A stretch of 29,490 nucleotides of DNA from WRIS01 sp050945135 (GTDB taxonomy: Bacteria > Actinomycetota > Coriobacteriia > Coriobacteriales > Eggerthellaceae), in the NCBI GenBank assembly GCA_050945135.1, contig JBMNSJ010000024.1, forward strand, positions 1 through 29,490. The letters run 5' to 3'. Under the pieces are notes generated by a model that was not told where the DNA came from, did no database searches, and saw only the letters and a list, made by a program, of their open reading frames with translations. This document shows positions 1-7,737 of the stretch, piece by piece (within the stretch, counting starts at the first letter, position 1; each line of letters starts with the position of its first letter). A program made the translations under genes and the position numbers.

Positions 1-83
1 AATGGATACGCTACTATAACTACGAACGACCCCATAGCTCGCTTGGCTACAGACCTCCTGCAATCCAAGCGATCGCAGCTTAG
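1..83 (+). CDS. IS3-family transposase OrfB, C-terminal end (partial)
   Basis: Only the last 26 codons are in the window. They read W-I-R-Y-Y-N-Y-E-R-P-H-S-S-L-G-Y-R-P-P-A and end at TAG 81-83. The Y-N-x-x-R-P-H-x-S-L-G-Y pattern is the standard end of the DDE integrase domain of IS3-family OrfB. About 40 bases after the stop, positions 100-124 contain TGGTACAG and GGGGGCAGGCCA. Read on the other strand this starts TGGCCTGCCCCC, like the terminal inverted repeats I recall for several IS3-family elements, so the IS probably ends near 124. The rest of the element lies to the left of the window. It differs from the IS at the right edge, so the two do not form an obvious composite transposon. Confidence 0.85.
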   Translation, partial: WIRYYNYERPHSSLGYRPPAIQAIAA

Positions 84-99
84 AAACTAACATTTTGGT

Positions 100-124
100 T
101 GGTACAGAAAATGGGGGCAGGCCA
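100..124. mobile_element. Right terminal inverted repeat of the IS3-family element (putative)
   Basis: The stretch after the transposase stop ends in GGGGGCAGGCCA, whose reverse complement starts TGGCCTGCCCCC. This fits the outer end of an IS3-family terminal repeat. The left end is outside the window, so neither the repeat pairing nor a target duplication can be confirmed. Confidence 0.5.
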
Positions 125-150
125 CTAGGATTGCCCACATCTTTAAATAA

Positions 151-343
151 TGCGCCCTGAGGGATGTCCCAGCTGCTTCGCTTTCGCTCGCATCTGCTTA
201 CGTCGTGCTTTGCACTCCTTACTAAACAGCGCAAAGGCGCTGTCTTGCCATATTTCCAGGTGCCATTCGTCTCGCAAGCTCAACGAATCACTAAGCAGCG
301 CAAAGGCACTGCTTACTCTCGCGGGTTCGAATACCTCAGGGCG
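151..343 (-). repeat. tRNA-linked repeat element, copy 1 (beside tRNA-Arg)
   Basis: Positions 151-165 duplicate the 3' end of tRNA-Arg(ACG) exactly (same 15 bases as 402-416), stopping at GGGAT in the T-loop. The sequence then switches to the shared core GTCcCAGCTGCTTCGCTT. Inside are two related hairpins, 226-243 (ACAGCGC-AAAG-GCGCTGT) and 292-315 (TAAGCAG..CTGCTTA). The copy ends in CTCGCGGGTTCGAAT at 318-332, followed by CCTCAGGGCG at 334-343, which is an inverted copy of the tRNA-Arg acceptor end. The element is therefore bounded by tRNA acceptor pieces in opposite orientation. It encodes no credible protein. Two similar copies lie at 7600-7722 and 10093-10216. Strand is given in the sense of the neighbouring tRNA. 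Confidence 0.75.
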
Positions 344-401
344 TAGCAATACCTATGACAGCCTTTGAGAGTATGAAGTTTTGGGAGGAATGTAAAAGTG
401 G

Positions 402-475
402 TGCGCCCTGAGGGATTCGAACCCCCGACGTACTGATTCGTAGTCAGTCCCTCTATCCAGCTGAGGTAAGGGCGC
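402..475 (-). tRNA. tRNA-Arg (anticodon ACG)
   Basis: The reverse complement folds as a cloverleaf. The acceptor stem GCGCCCT pairs with AGGGCGC and the D arm contains AGCTGGATAGAG. The anticodon arm is ACTGA-CTACGAA-TCAGT with anticodon ACG, and the T arm holds GGGTTCGAATCCC. Length is 74 nt and no CCA is encoded. ACG is normally edited to ICG by the adenosine deaminase TadA, whose gene is also in this window (7960-8415). The last 15 bases are duplicated at 151-165. Confidence 0.95.
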
Positions 476-497
476 ATTCCGTTAACAGCAATTGATT

Positions 498-526
498 ATT
501 GTGCCAGTTGATATTGCAATTGTCAA
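498..526 (-). promoter_or_regulatory. Promoter of tRNA-Arg(ACG)
   Basis: On the minus strand TTGACA (521-526) and CACAAT (498-503) are separated by 17 bases, matching a sigma-70-type promoter. Transcription would start around 490, about 15 bases before the mature tRNA 5' end at 475. Confidence 0.65.
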
Positions 527-661
527 AGGTATTTCTCAAACTTTAATTATGCCCTGCTAAATAAGCCATTTTTCATATCTCAAACACAAACCATCTCTCA
601 TAAGCATCGATTTGCTGTATCTGAGTCGAGCTAAGATATAGGCCAGGCAAGCATCTTGCTC

Positions 662-1435
662 TTAAAGATACGTTTCCTCAGAAGAAATAATTGGAGGAAC
701 AACATCAACGGGCGCTGGAGGCAAAAAGCTATCGACCCACGAGAACACTGTCGCCCAAAACTTGACCACCACACCTGCAAACACAGCACTGATGATGGTT
801 CCCTCGCGAACCCCGTAAAGCCCTCCAAGCAATACAAGCGAAATTAGCACGCCACCCAAAGTTAAGCTGGTATCAAAAATCACCTTACAGCGCGCAAAGG
901 GCTTTTTCAGCACCGAAGAAATAACCGTAACAATAGCTTCACCTGGCAACATGAATACATTTGCCTTCACTTCAAAAAAGATTCCGAGCGACATAATAAT
1001 GACCGACAAAACAACGCACGCTAACTGCGAAAAATAATCTGGAAGGGGAATCGCAACAATAAATCCCATCGAAAAATCAGTGGCCCACGACATGACAAAT
1101 ACCGCCGGCAGCTGCAAAAGCTGAATCGGCTTAAACCTGCTTCTGAGAATAAGGATTTCTGCCAACACTAAAATCATGTTCATGCAAAAGAGCAGCACGC
1201 CCAACGTTAGATGTTCATAGCCGAGCGAGGCAGCATAGTTGCTCAACACTGCTGGGATACACGATATAGGCGAAGTGCCTGTTGTTGAGTACTTAGCAAA
1301 AGCTATACCTACTCCAACAATCATGACACCAAGCGCCATTAAAGCGCACCGTAAAAAGAAATTAGGCCACTTCTGCGAAAAGAAACGATTCCAGCTATTG
1401 TCTTTTGGCACCAGCTGCTCCCTTTCTAAACCCAT
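662..1435 (-). CDS. YczE/YitT-like integral membrane protein
   Basis: A 257-aa hydrophobic protein with about five to six membrane helices, including FLRCALMALGVMIVGVGIAF, LTLGVLLFCMNMILVLAEIL, a W-A-T-D-F-S-M-G-F segment and LACVVLSVIIMSLGIFF. The order of helices and the T-S-P-I-S-C-I-P and L-P-G-E-A motifs resemble the YczE/YyaS/YitT-like membrane family, whose biochemical function is unknown. I chose the ATG at 1435. A TTG at 1465 would add ten residues, but neither site has a clear ribosome binding site. The gene stands alone: the tRNA-Arg lies downstream and the citrate synthase operon runs in the opposite direction. Acidic and proline-rich residues (P-P-A-P-V-D-V-V-P-P) form the C-terminal tail. 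Confidence 0.75.
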   Translation of the reverse strand: MGLEREQLVPKDNSWNRFFSQKWPNFFLRCALMALGVMIVGVGIAFAKYSTTGTSPISCIPAVLSNYAASLGYEHLTLGVLLFCMNMILVLAEILILRSRFKPIQLLQLPAVFVMSWATDFSMGFIVAIPLPDYFSQLACVVLSVIIMSLGIFFEVKANVFMLPGEAIVTVISSVLKKPFARCKVIFDTSLTLGGVLISLVLLGGLYGVREGTIISAVFAGVVVKFWATVFSWVDSFLPPAPVDVVPPIISSEETYL

Positions 1436-1754
1436 GCGCGTTCGGCAGCCTTTTTTGTTTCTCAATCACACTTTATCTCATCGCTAAAACTGCTGCGAGG
1501 CTTCATTCCCCACACACTCAAGAAGCAATGAATCTCGCCTAAAACGCTCGATTAAGCCTATCTCTCGGCACGAAAACTAAGGTGAGCGGCATTAGATTAA
1601 CGGCATCGTGAATATCTCTGTTCTTTCTCACTGCTGAGCTCAAAAAACTATACAATGGAGCGATATCATTTACGGCATGCCTTCGTCTAACGCGAGTATG
1701 TCGATAAAAGGCATTTCGCCTGCGTATAGTATTGGAAGAAATCCAGGAGGCATT

Positions 1755-3104
1755 ATGGTCAGCGAAAAAGACATTGCGCTTTTAGAGAAGCGTCTACTCG
1801 ATATTAATTCTATCCAGCCAGAAGCGTATGAAGGATTTGACGTAAAGCGTGGATTAAGAAATGCCGATGGAACTGGCGTTATTGCAGGTATTACTAACAT
1901 TTCTGATGTGCATGGCTATGTTCTCTACGAAGGAAACAAGCTTCCCGAAGAGGGGCTCCTTCGTTATCGCGGATACGACATCTATGACTTACTCGACAAT
2001 AAAACAGCTGATCGTCGCTTCCGATTTGAAGAGGTCGCCTACCTGCTTTTAATGGGAGATTTGCCCACAAGAAGCGAATTAGACCACTTCATTTCTGTGC
2101 TCGATTCTGAACGCGAGTTGCCAGACGGCTTCACGGCTACAAAAATCATGCGTGACACTCCCCCCGATGCAATGAACGCGCTTTCTCGCTCGGTGCTCAT
2201 GCTGTACTCCTATGACGAAGACTGCGAAAAGCGCTCCTACGGACACGAGCTGAAAACCGCAATTTCGCTTATTTCACGCTTACCTCGCATTATGGTTCTC
2301 ACCTATTTCGCTATGCAGGCTCGCTATCATGGCGAATCGATGATTATGCATCGCTTTATTCCGGGTCAATCAACCGCCGAAACCATTCTCTCGATGCTTC
2401 GTCCAAGTCGTGAATTCACCCCCGAAGAAGCACGCATGCTCGACATTATGCTTTGCCTCCACTCCGAACATGGCGGCGGCAATAACTCTACCTTTACGTG
2501 CCGCACCCTTTCGTCTTCTGACACCGACGCCTATTCAGCCTATGCTGGATCGATTGGCTCGCTCAAAGGACGTAAACACGGCGGAGCAAATCATCAGGTA
2601 CTTGCTATGCAAAAAGAGCTCAAAGAATCGGTAAAGAACTGGGATAACGATGACGAAGTAGCAGACTATCTCGCAAAAATTGCAAACAAAGAAGCTTATG
2701 ACAAGAGCGGACTCGTGTACGGAATGGGACACGCGGTCTACACGCTTTCTGATCCACGTGCAGTTATCTGCAAGCAGTTCGCCCAGCAACTTGCGGCGGG
2801 AACCGAATTTGAGGCAGAGTATAAACTGCTCGAAAGCGTCGAAAGACTCGCTCCTGAGGTAATTTCTCGTGTTCGCGGAACTTCAAAAGATATGTGCGCC
2901 AATGTTGATATGTACTCTGGGTTCGTCTACTCCATGATGGGAATTCCCGATTCGCTCATGACACCGCTTTTTGCATGCGCACGAATGACCGGTTGGGCTG
3001 CCCATCGTTTTGAGGAAATCATTTCTGCAAAGCGCATCATTCGACCAGCCTACAAGCCTTCCTCGATTGAACGGCGTCAGTATCTTCCCATTGAAGAACG
3101 CTAA
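1755..3104 (+). CDS. gltA: Citrate synthase
   Basis: Condenses acetyl-CoA with oxaloacetate to give citrate, feeding 2-oxoglutarate and glutamate synthesis. The protein has 449 aa, near the usual size. Catalytic residues can be placed by motif: His275 in R-K-H-G-G-A-N, His326 in G-M-G-H-A-V-Y-T, and Asp385 in V-D-M-Y-S-G. A further substrate-binding histidine lies in L-H-S-E-H-G-G-G-N. The start is ATG 1755, because AGGAGG lies seven bases upstream; an in-frame ATG at 1677 has no such site. The next gene, an adenylation enzyme, overlaps or abuts the 3' end, so the two are probably co-transcribed. Family members can instead be methylcitrate synthases, and sequence alone does not exclude that. 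Confidence 0.93.
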   Translation: MVSEKDIALLEKRLLDINSIQPEAYEGFDVKRGLRNADGTGVIAGITNISDVHGYVLYEGNKLPEEGLLRYRGYDIYDLLDNKTADRRFRFEEVAYLLLMGDLPTRSELDHFISVLDSERELPDGFTATKIMRDTPPDAMNALSRSVLMLYSYDEDCEKRSYGHELKTAISLISRLPRIMVLTYFAMQARYHGESMIMHRFIPGQSTAETILSMLRPSREFTPEEARMLDIMLCLHSEHGGGNNSTFTCRTLSSSDTDAYSAYAGSIGSLKGRKHGGANHQVLAMQKELKESVKNWDNDDEVADYLAKIANKEAYDKSGLVYGMGHAVYTLSDPRAVICKQFAQQLAAGTEFEAEYKLLESVERLAPEVISRVRGTSKDMCANVDMYSGFVYSMMGIPDSLMTPLFACARMTGWAAHRFEEIISAKRIIRPAYKPSSIERRQYLPIEER

Positions 3105-4631
3105 AGAAATAAACGAGGACAACGCTTTTTCGATACCGAATAGCTTAACCGAGGCTTTTCGGGCGCAGGTGCAACGAAGTCCGCATGCCTGCGCGCTCGT
3201 CGATGAGCGTCGACGTCTGAGCTACGAAGAGCTCGATTGGCTTTCGGATAGCATCGCTCGTTCATTTCCGGAGCATAATGGTTTCATTGGTCTGGTGATG
3301 GACCACAGCGTTGAGATGATTGCTTCACTTTGGGCTATTCTCAAAGCAGGGGCTGCTTATGTTCCAATCGAGCCCCTTTTCCGCGTCTGCGCATTCACTA
3401 CATCCTTGCTCAAAGTGAGTGTTCGTTCGTTGTAACCCAGCAACAATACTCGCATCTTTTTGAGGATTTGCCGCTTGTGTTTGTCGAAGTTGGCATTGAG
3501 GCAAGCACGCCCTCAGGTGAAACTTCAGCTACTACAAAACATATCGAGCCAAGTTCACTTGCCTATGTTCTCTATACTTCCGGAACAACTGGTCGACCAA
3601 AAGGTGTGGCAGTTGAGCATCGCAACGTTTGCCATTATGTGCGAGCTTACTGTTCGGAATTCCACCCCACCTCCCAAGACGTTATTCTCCAGAATTCTGT
3701 TTGTTCTTTCGATATCTTTGTCGAGGAGGTTTTTACTCCGCTTCTTACGGGGGGAACTCTTGCAATCCCCGACGCAATAACCTGCAATGATATTTCTCTT
3801 CTCATGCAATTCGTCGAAGATTACCAAGTAAGTATTGTGAGTGGCTTTCCCCATCTTTTATGGGAAATAAACAAGTTAGATTCGCTTCCTCCGTATGTTC
3901 GCTTACTGATTAGCGGAGGCGATGTCCTCAAAGCAAACTATGTTTCTAATCTTCTTGATAAGGTGGACATTTACAATACCTATGGTCCCACTGAAACCAC
4001 CGTTTGTGCAACTTACTTTAAATGCAACGGCTACGAAGCTCTGGAAGACAACACCTTTCCTATTGGAAGCGCTATTGAAAATGTGGCGGTACTTCTTCTC
4101 GATGAAGAGCTAAACCCTGTAACTCTTGGAGAGCCTGGAGAGATATGCATCTCTGGAGACGGGGTCTCACGTGGCTACCTCAATTCTCACGAAGGCGTAA
4201 ACTCATTTATCACGCTTAGCGACGGAACGCGGATGTATCGAAGCGGCGATCTTGGGCGCGAGCTTCACGATGGCAACATCGCCTTTCTTATGCGAAAAGA
4301 TGATCAGGTGATGATCGCCGGAAAACGCGTCGAGCCAAAAGAGGTCGAGTTCGTTCTTGAATCTCATGAGGCTATCGAGCAGGCAGTCGTCATCCCTGAA
4401 ACCGACGAAGCAGGCATGAGTTATCTTGTAGCGCATGTCGTCGCCTCTCCGCAAAGCAAAAGCGAGAATCTTCTTCAAGCTTCAGTAATTCACGAGTATT
4501 TACAGCGACAGCTTCCCGACTACAAGATTCCGGACTACTTCGTGCAACTTGAAGAGCTGCCGCTCACACCAAACGGAAAAGTAAACAAGCACGCGCTCCC
4601 CATCGTTTTGAAAGAGGCGAATCGCTCATGA
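3091..4631 (+). pseudogene. Stand-alone amino-acid adenylation (AMP-binding) enzyme, frameshifted
   Basis: An NRPS-type adenylation domain that would activate an amino or carboxylic acid with ATP. Core motifs appear in order: L-K-A-G-A-A-Y-V-P-I (A2), Y-T-S-G-T-T-G-R-P-K-G (A3), C-S-F-D-I-F-V-E-E (A4), Y-G-P-T-E-T-T (A5), Y-R-S-G-D-L-G-R (A7), Q-V-M-I-A-G-K-R-V-E-P (A8) and L-T-P-N-G-K-V-N-K (A10, catalytic Lys). No carrier or condensation domain follows. The reading frame breaks in the T run at 3376-3379: restoring one T gives E-P-L-F-P-R-L-R-I-H-Y. The start is unclear. No ATG lies in frame after the citrate synthase stop, so TTG 3091 (14-base overlap) is the best guess. The gene is followed by a GNAT overlapping at ATGA. 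By rough alignment the specificity pocket reads D, I, E, S, I, G, T, V, C; I do not assign a substrate. Confidence 0.85.
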
Positions 4632-5110
4632 CCCTTCGCATACACCAGGCAACACTTGCTGACATTACCTTTCTTTGCGATATACGACTTGAAGTTCTTC
4701 GCGCAGTGTTTAAGCTTTCTGAAACGCAGGACTTGTCTGAACTGAGGAAAAGTAACGAAGACTATTATCGACGTGCGCTTCTAGATGGAAGCCATGTTGC
4801 CTGTCTGCTTTATGACGACGATCAGTTTGTTGCCTGTGGAGCTTTCTGTCTTCAAGAAGAAATGCCCTCCCCCGACAACCCCAACGGTCGATGTGCGTTC
4901 ATCATGAACATATATACGCGTCCTTCATTCAGAGGGAATGGCGCAGCTGCGACCGTAGTCACCTGGCTCATCGACCAGGCTAAACAGCGAGAGGCAACCA
5001 AAATCTATCTCGAGACTACTGAAGAGGCCCGCTCTCTTTATCAAAGCTGCGGTTTCGTTGAAATGGATGGTTATTTAGTATTGGCTAACGAGGGCGCTAA
5101 GCTTCTTTAA
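4628..5110 (+). CDS. GNAT-family N-acetyltransferase
   Basis: A 160-aa single-domain acyl transferase. The acetyl-CoA binding motif A is seen as N-I-Y-T-R-P-S-F-R-G-N-G-A-A, followed by a helix and the C-terminal A-R-S-L-Y-Q-S-C-G-F motif B. Its ATG overlaps the stop of the adenylation gene (ATGA), which implies translational coupling and a shared pathway. The acceptor substrate is unknown; one possibility is that it acetylates the product or intermediate of the adenylation enzyme. Its 3' end overlaps the convergent MocR gene by 36 bases (5075-5110), so the two transcripts would be antisense to each other there. Confidence 0.85.
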   Translation: MTLRIHQATLADITFLCDIRLEVLRAVFKLSETQDLSELRKSNEDYYRRALLDGSHVACLLYDDDQFVACGAFCLQEEMPSPDNPNGRCAFIMNIYTRPSFRGNGAAATVVTWLIDQAKQREATKIYLETTEEARSLYQSCGFVEMDGYLVLANEGAKLL

Positions 5111-6463
5111 TCCAATCTCGAGCCTATTCATCGATTGTGCGGCTGAGAGCGAAATCCGTAAATGGTCGTTCGTTCTTGCTGTTCTTTGCACGGTAAAACG
5201 ATCGGAGTGAAACACGCGTACTCCTTGTCGCATGGCTTCTTTTTGAAGAAGCTTTCCATCAACGTTTTTCGGAAGAGCAAGCCATCGAAAATAGCTAAGC
5301 GACAGTTCGTTGGCTGAAGGAGCATGAAAATAGCGAGTGTAGAGAACGTTTGCTTCTCGGGCAAGCCGCTTTCGTTCGTCAATGATTTCTTGCGCCTTTC
5401 CGCTAATAATAGACTGCGTAATAATCTCGGCATCTAGCGAAGATGTTTTTACGTTGATGTTGAAAAGGGCTTCGAGAAGCTTGTCTTTATAGGTCTCTGT
5501 AAACACCATGTAGGCAACGCGCAAACCCGAACAAACCGGCTTCGAAACACTCGAAATATATACGCATCGCTCGGGCACAAGATTGAAAATAGGAAAGTAA
5601 TCGGGCTCGTCTTCGATTGCAAGAAAGGCATACGAATCGTCCTCAATTATTACCAACTCATGTTTCTCAGCGAGTGCTGCGATTTCCCTTCTGCGGGCTG
5701 GAGGCATTTTGATTGAAGTTGGATTAATGCACGATGGCATCAAAAACATGCCCTTGATATTTTTCGTGTGACACAAGGTGTTTAGTTCTTCGGGAATCAT
5801 TCCAGAAGAATCGCTTGGCACAGCAACCAGTCTGACGCCAAGAAGCTTTGAGAGTTCAATGAAATTTGGATAAGTGAAAAGATCGACAGCGATAGAGTCT
5901 CCCGGCTCAAAAAGCGCGGCCAAAGCTACGGTGATGGCGTTTTGTCCACCAGAGGTAATCGCTATCTGCTCGACCTCTGCTTTGATGCCGAAAGAAGACA
6001 TCCATTGAGCACCAACTGCCTTCTGATGAAACATCCCTGTTGGGTTGTCGTAATTCAGAAGCGACTTCACATATCGCTTTTTGCATACAGTCTGAACTTC
6101 TTCGGTAAGCATCTCGTTGCACTCCTCAAACGAAGCACCAAAGCCAAGATCGATGAATTCGCCAACATCGTCGTTCGCAGTAATCGTCGCTGTTTTGCTT
6201 GCATTTGGCGTTATGAACGTTCCCTTCCCCACCGAAGATGAGGTAAGGCCCTTTAACTCGCTTGCTCGATACGCCCTGGTTACGGTTGAAAAATTCACCT
6301 CAAGATACCGGGCAAGATCACGTTGTGAGGGAAGCTGCGTGCCTGCCTTAAGAATTCCTTGAGCCACGTCTTGAGCAATCATGTCTGCAATTGATAGGTA
6401 GTAGGGCTTCTTAAGACGATCCTTCTCGGGCATCCATGTTAAGGGGTAGTCGAAGCTCAGCAA
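5075..6463 (-). CDS. MocR/GabR-type regulator (GntR HTH + PLP aminotransferase-like)
   Basis: The N-terminal winged helix contains L-P-S-Q-R-D-L-A-R-Y-L-E-V-N and S-T-V-T-R-A-Y, typical of GntR. A flexible linker leads to a fold-type I aminotransferase domain with I-T-S-G-G-Q-N-A, I-I-E-D-D-S-Y and the PLP lysine in S-S-V-S-K-P-V (about residue 308 of 462). Such proteins are usually transcription factors that bind PLP and an amine ligand. The start is TTG 6463, six bases after AGGAGG. An ATG at 6496 would place that ribosome binding site inside the gene. The gene faces the adenylation operon tail to tail and is divergent from a GNAT gene. A 10-bp inverted repeat covers its -10 box, suggesting autoregulation. 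Its effector is not evident. Confidence 0.88.
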   Translation of the reverse strand: MLSFDYPLTWMPEKDRLKKPYYLSIADMIAQDVAQGILKAGTQLPSQRDLARYLEVNFSTVTRAYRASELKGLTSSSVGKGTFITPNASKTATITANDDVGEFIDLGFGASFEECNEMLTEEVQTVCKKRYVKSLLNYDNPTGMFHQKAVGAQWMSSFGIKAEVEQIAITSGGQNAITVALAALFEPGDSIAVDLFTYPNFIELSKLLGVRLVAVPSDSSGMIPEELNTLCHTKNIKGMFLMPSCINPTSIKMPPARRREIAALAEKHELVIIEDDSYAFLAIEDEPDYFPIFNLVPERCVYISSVSKPVCSGLRVAYMVFTETYKDKLLEALFNINVKTSSLDAEIITQSIISGKAQEIIDERKRLAREANVLYTRYFHAPSANELSLSYFRWLALPKNVDGKLLQKEAMRQGVRVFHSDRFTVQRTARTNDHLRISLSAAQSMNRLEIGLKKLSALVSQY

Positions 6464-6487
6464 TTGCAGCCTCCTGCGAAAATGTCT

Positions 6488-6517
6488 TGCATACAATATT
6501 GTTCTTTATTGTATGCA
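6488..6517. promoter_or_regulatory. Inverted-repeat operator over the mocR -10 box
   Basis: TGCATACAAT (6488-6497) and ATTGTATGCA (6508-6517) form a perfect 10-bp inverted repeat with a 10-base spacer. The right arm contains the -10 box (TACAAT on the minus strand) of the adjacent MocR gene. A bound dimer would block that promoter, consistent with self-repression. Confidence 0.7.
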
Positions 6518-6536
6518 TTATCTTTGATAGTATCAA
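6508..6536 (-). promoter_or_regulatory. Promoter of the MocR-type regulator
   Basis: On the minus strand TTGATA (6531-6536) and TACAAT (6508-6513) are spaced by 17 bases. A second, imperfect palindrome (TATCTT-t-GATA-g-TATCAAGATA, 6519-6540) covers the -35 box, so both promoter elements lie in palindromes. Confidence 0.7.
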
Positions 6537-6573
6537 GATAGTCGATACGTGTTCCTTCAATTAAGGATGCGCC

Positions 6574-7113
6574 ATGGTTACTAAAGAACTGACCATATGG
6601 GACTTAAAGCACGAAGCCTATTGCTCTCGTATAGAATACGGTCGGGCCGAAACAATCCTTTTAGCAAAATACAGAAGTTACCAAGTGTTTCTCTTCGCCC
6701 AATCTGACGCTATAGGCGATCTTGCACCCGATATATGGGGAATTACTCTCAGGGTTTGCGAAAACGATATGTCGAAAGTTGGCTATATCAAGGGCAGAAT
6801 GCGTATAACCAAACGTGGCAAAAAATCACTCTATATTGAATCACTTTCGGTAAGTTCTGAATGCAGAAGAGAGGGCATAGCAAGCTATCTTCTCAAAATG
6901 ATGTTCTTGCTTGCTGATTTATGTGGCGTTGATTATATCTGTGGCGAATTTTGTCCTCGCAGTGAGCTTCGCCCTGAAGTCGTCGAGAAGTTCTATCGCG
7001 ATCTTGGCTTCCAGATAGACCCCAACACCAACGCAATGCTGCATACCGAATTCAAAGATTTCAGCGTACCTGCAAGCGAGCTGCTCAGCCCTCTACCGGC
7101 TACACTACGCTAG
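6574..7113 (+). CDS. GNAT-family N-acetyltransferase
   Basis: A 179-aa protein with a GNAT core. The acetyl-CoA binding region reads I-E-S-L-S-V-S-S-E-C-R-R-E-G-I-A-S-Y-L-L, and a later F-Y-R-D-L-G-F matches motif B. The N-terminal 60 residues do not resemble anything I recognise. AAGGA lies just upstream of ATG 6574. It is divergent from the MocR regulator and shares its intergenic region with two palindromes, so it is a likely target of that regulator. The substrate is unknown. A pattern of R-R-E-G-x-A without the usual second arginine is still compatible with acetyl-CoA binding. Confidence 0.8.
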   Translation: MVTKELTIWDLKHEAYCSRIEYGRAETILLAKYRSYQVFLFAQSDAIGDLAPDIWGITLRVCENDMSKVGYIKGRMRITKRGKKSLYIESLSVSSECRREGIASYLLKMMFLLADLCGVDYICGEFCPRSELRPEVVEKFYRDLGFQIDPNTNAMLHTEFKDFSVPASELLSPLPATLR

Positions 7114-7226
7114 CTTCAGAATCAAAAGAGATTCGAGAAGACTTCTTCGCTTTTTCGGCGTCGCATCTTGCGTGCGTGGCGAGTGTGCACATCGGTAACT
7201 GTACTGAAAGAAGGCTGGCAGGGCAG

Positions 7227-7346
7227 AGAATCGCGATAGTGCGCGATTTTCGTTGCACCCGAAGAGCATATACGCGTAAGTTTTTGGATATTGGTTCGAT
7301 TCCGACGCTTTGATCGCGTTTGAGTCGCGCACTATCGAGATTCTCA
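7227..7346. repeat. MITE-like inverted-repeat element
   Basis: Arms 7227-7247 (GAGAATCGCGATAGTGCGCG plus A) and 7326-7346 are reverse complements at 20 of 21 positions. They enclose 78 bases with no open frame of note. A 120-bp, non-coding, terminally inverted sequence in a gene-free stretch suggests a miniature transposable element or a long-stem RNA. I see no convincing target duplication, and no second copy elsewhere in this window. Confidence 0.5.
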
Positions 7347-7456
7347 GACAAATTTGACCAACTTTAATGAAACCGTCTCAGCTCGAGATGATTCCTTGGC
7401 CGACGCAACACCCTGCGTGCACGTGCTTTACATCACAGGTCCAGCAAAGACAACGA

Positions 7457-7556
7457 GGGTTGATGCTGTGCCTTAGATGGGTGCGATGTCTGGGCGAAGC
7501 GTACTTTGTACGTGAGCCCTAAGACAGAACACCTAGATAGGGTGCATCATCAAACC
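7457..7556. ncRNA. Candidate rod-shaped structured RNA
   Basis: The segment folds end to end. TTGATG (7460-7465) pairs with CATCAA (7548-7553), then TGTGCC with GGTGCA. After an internal loop come GGTG with CACC, TGTCT with AGACA and GGGC with GCCC, and finally an apical hairpin CGTAC-TTT-GTACG (7500-7512). The outer stem can extend by a GG/CC pair beyond one mismatch. It lacks the SRP RNA tetraloop region and is shorter than typical 6S RNA. I cannot name a family, and the strand of transcription is undecided. No clear promoter or T-run terminator flanks it. Confidence 0.35.
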
Positions 7557-7599
7557 GCAGTGTCAACAATTACGATGTTCGTAAGAACAGCGTAATGAA

Positions 7600-7722
7600 T
7601 TCTGGCGGAGGAACAGGGATGTCACAGCTGCTGCGCTTTGCTTGCATCTGTATACGTCGCGCTTTGCGCTCCTTTGGCAATAGTCCACAGGACCATTGCC
7701 CCCTCGCGGGTTCGAATCCCGC
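7600..7722 (-). repeat. tRNA-linked repeat element, copy 2 (beside tRNA-Ser(TGA))
   Basis: Positions 7600-7620 duplicate the 21 bases at 7774-7794, which are the 3' end of tRNA-Ser(TGA) including its CCA. As in the other copies the duplicate stops at GGGAT and joins the core GTCACAGCTGCtgCGCTTTG. A variable hairpin follows at 7676-7700 (GGCAATaGTCC / GGACCATTGCC). The element closes with CTCGCGGGTTCGAATCCCGC (7703-7722), a T-arm-like palindrome. The native terminator of tRNA-Ser lies between the element and the tRNA. Confidence 0.75.
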
Positions 7723-7737
7723 TTACGGTGCTGGAAA

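Noticed and set aside
143..349. Open frames on both strands across the first tRNA-linked element
   Set aside because: All three element copies open similar short frames (K-Q-M-R-A like strings) only because the repeat lacks stops. There are no start signals, and the sequence is hairpin-rich.
3010..3090. ATG 3010 as start of the adenylation enzyme
   Set aside because: It lies deep inside citrate synthase with no ribosome binding site, and the extra residues do not resemble an A-domain N-terminus.
7370..7560. SRP RNA or tmRNA in the gap before tRNA-Ser
   Set aside because: The SRP apical GGAAG/AGCAG loop and the tmRNA ends (GGGGCTG start, CCA end, ALAA-type tag) are absent.
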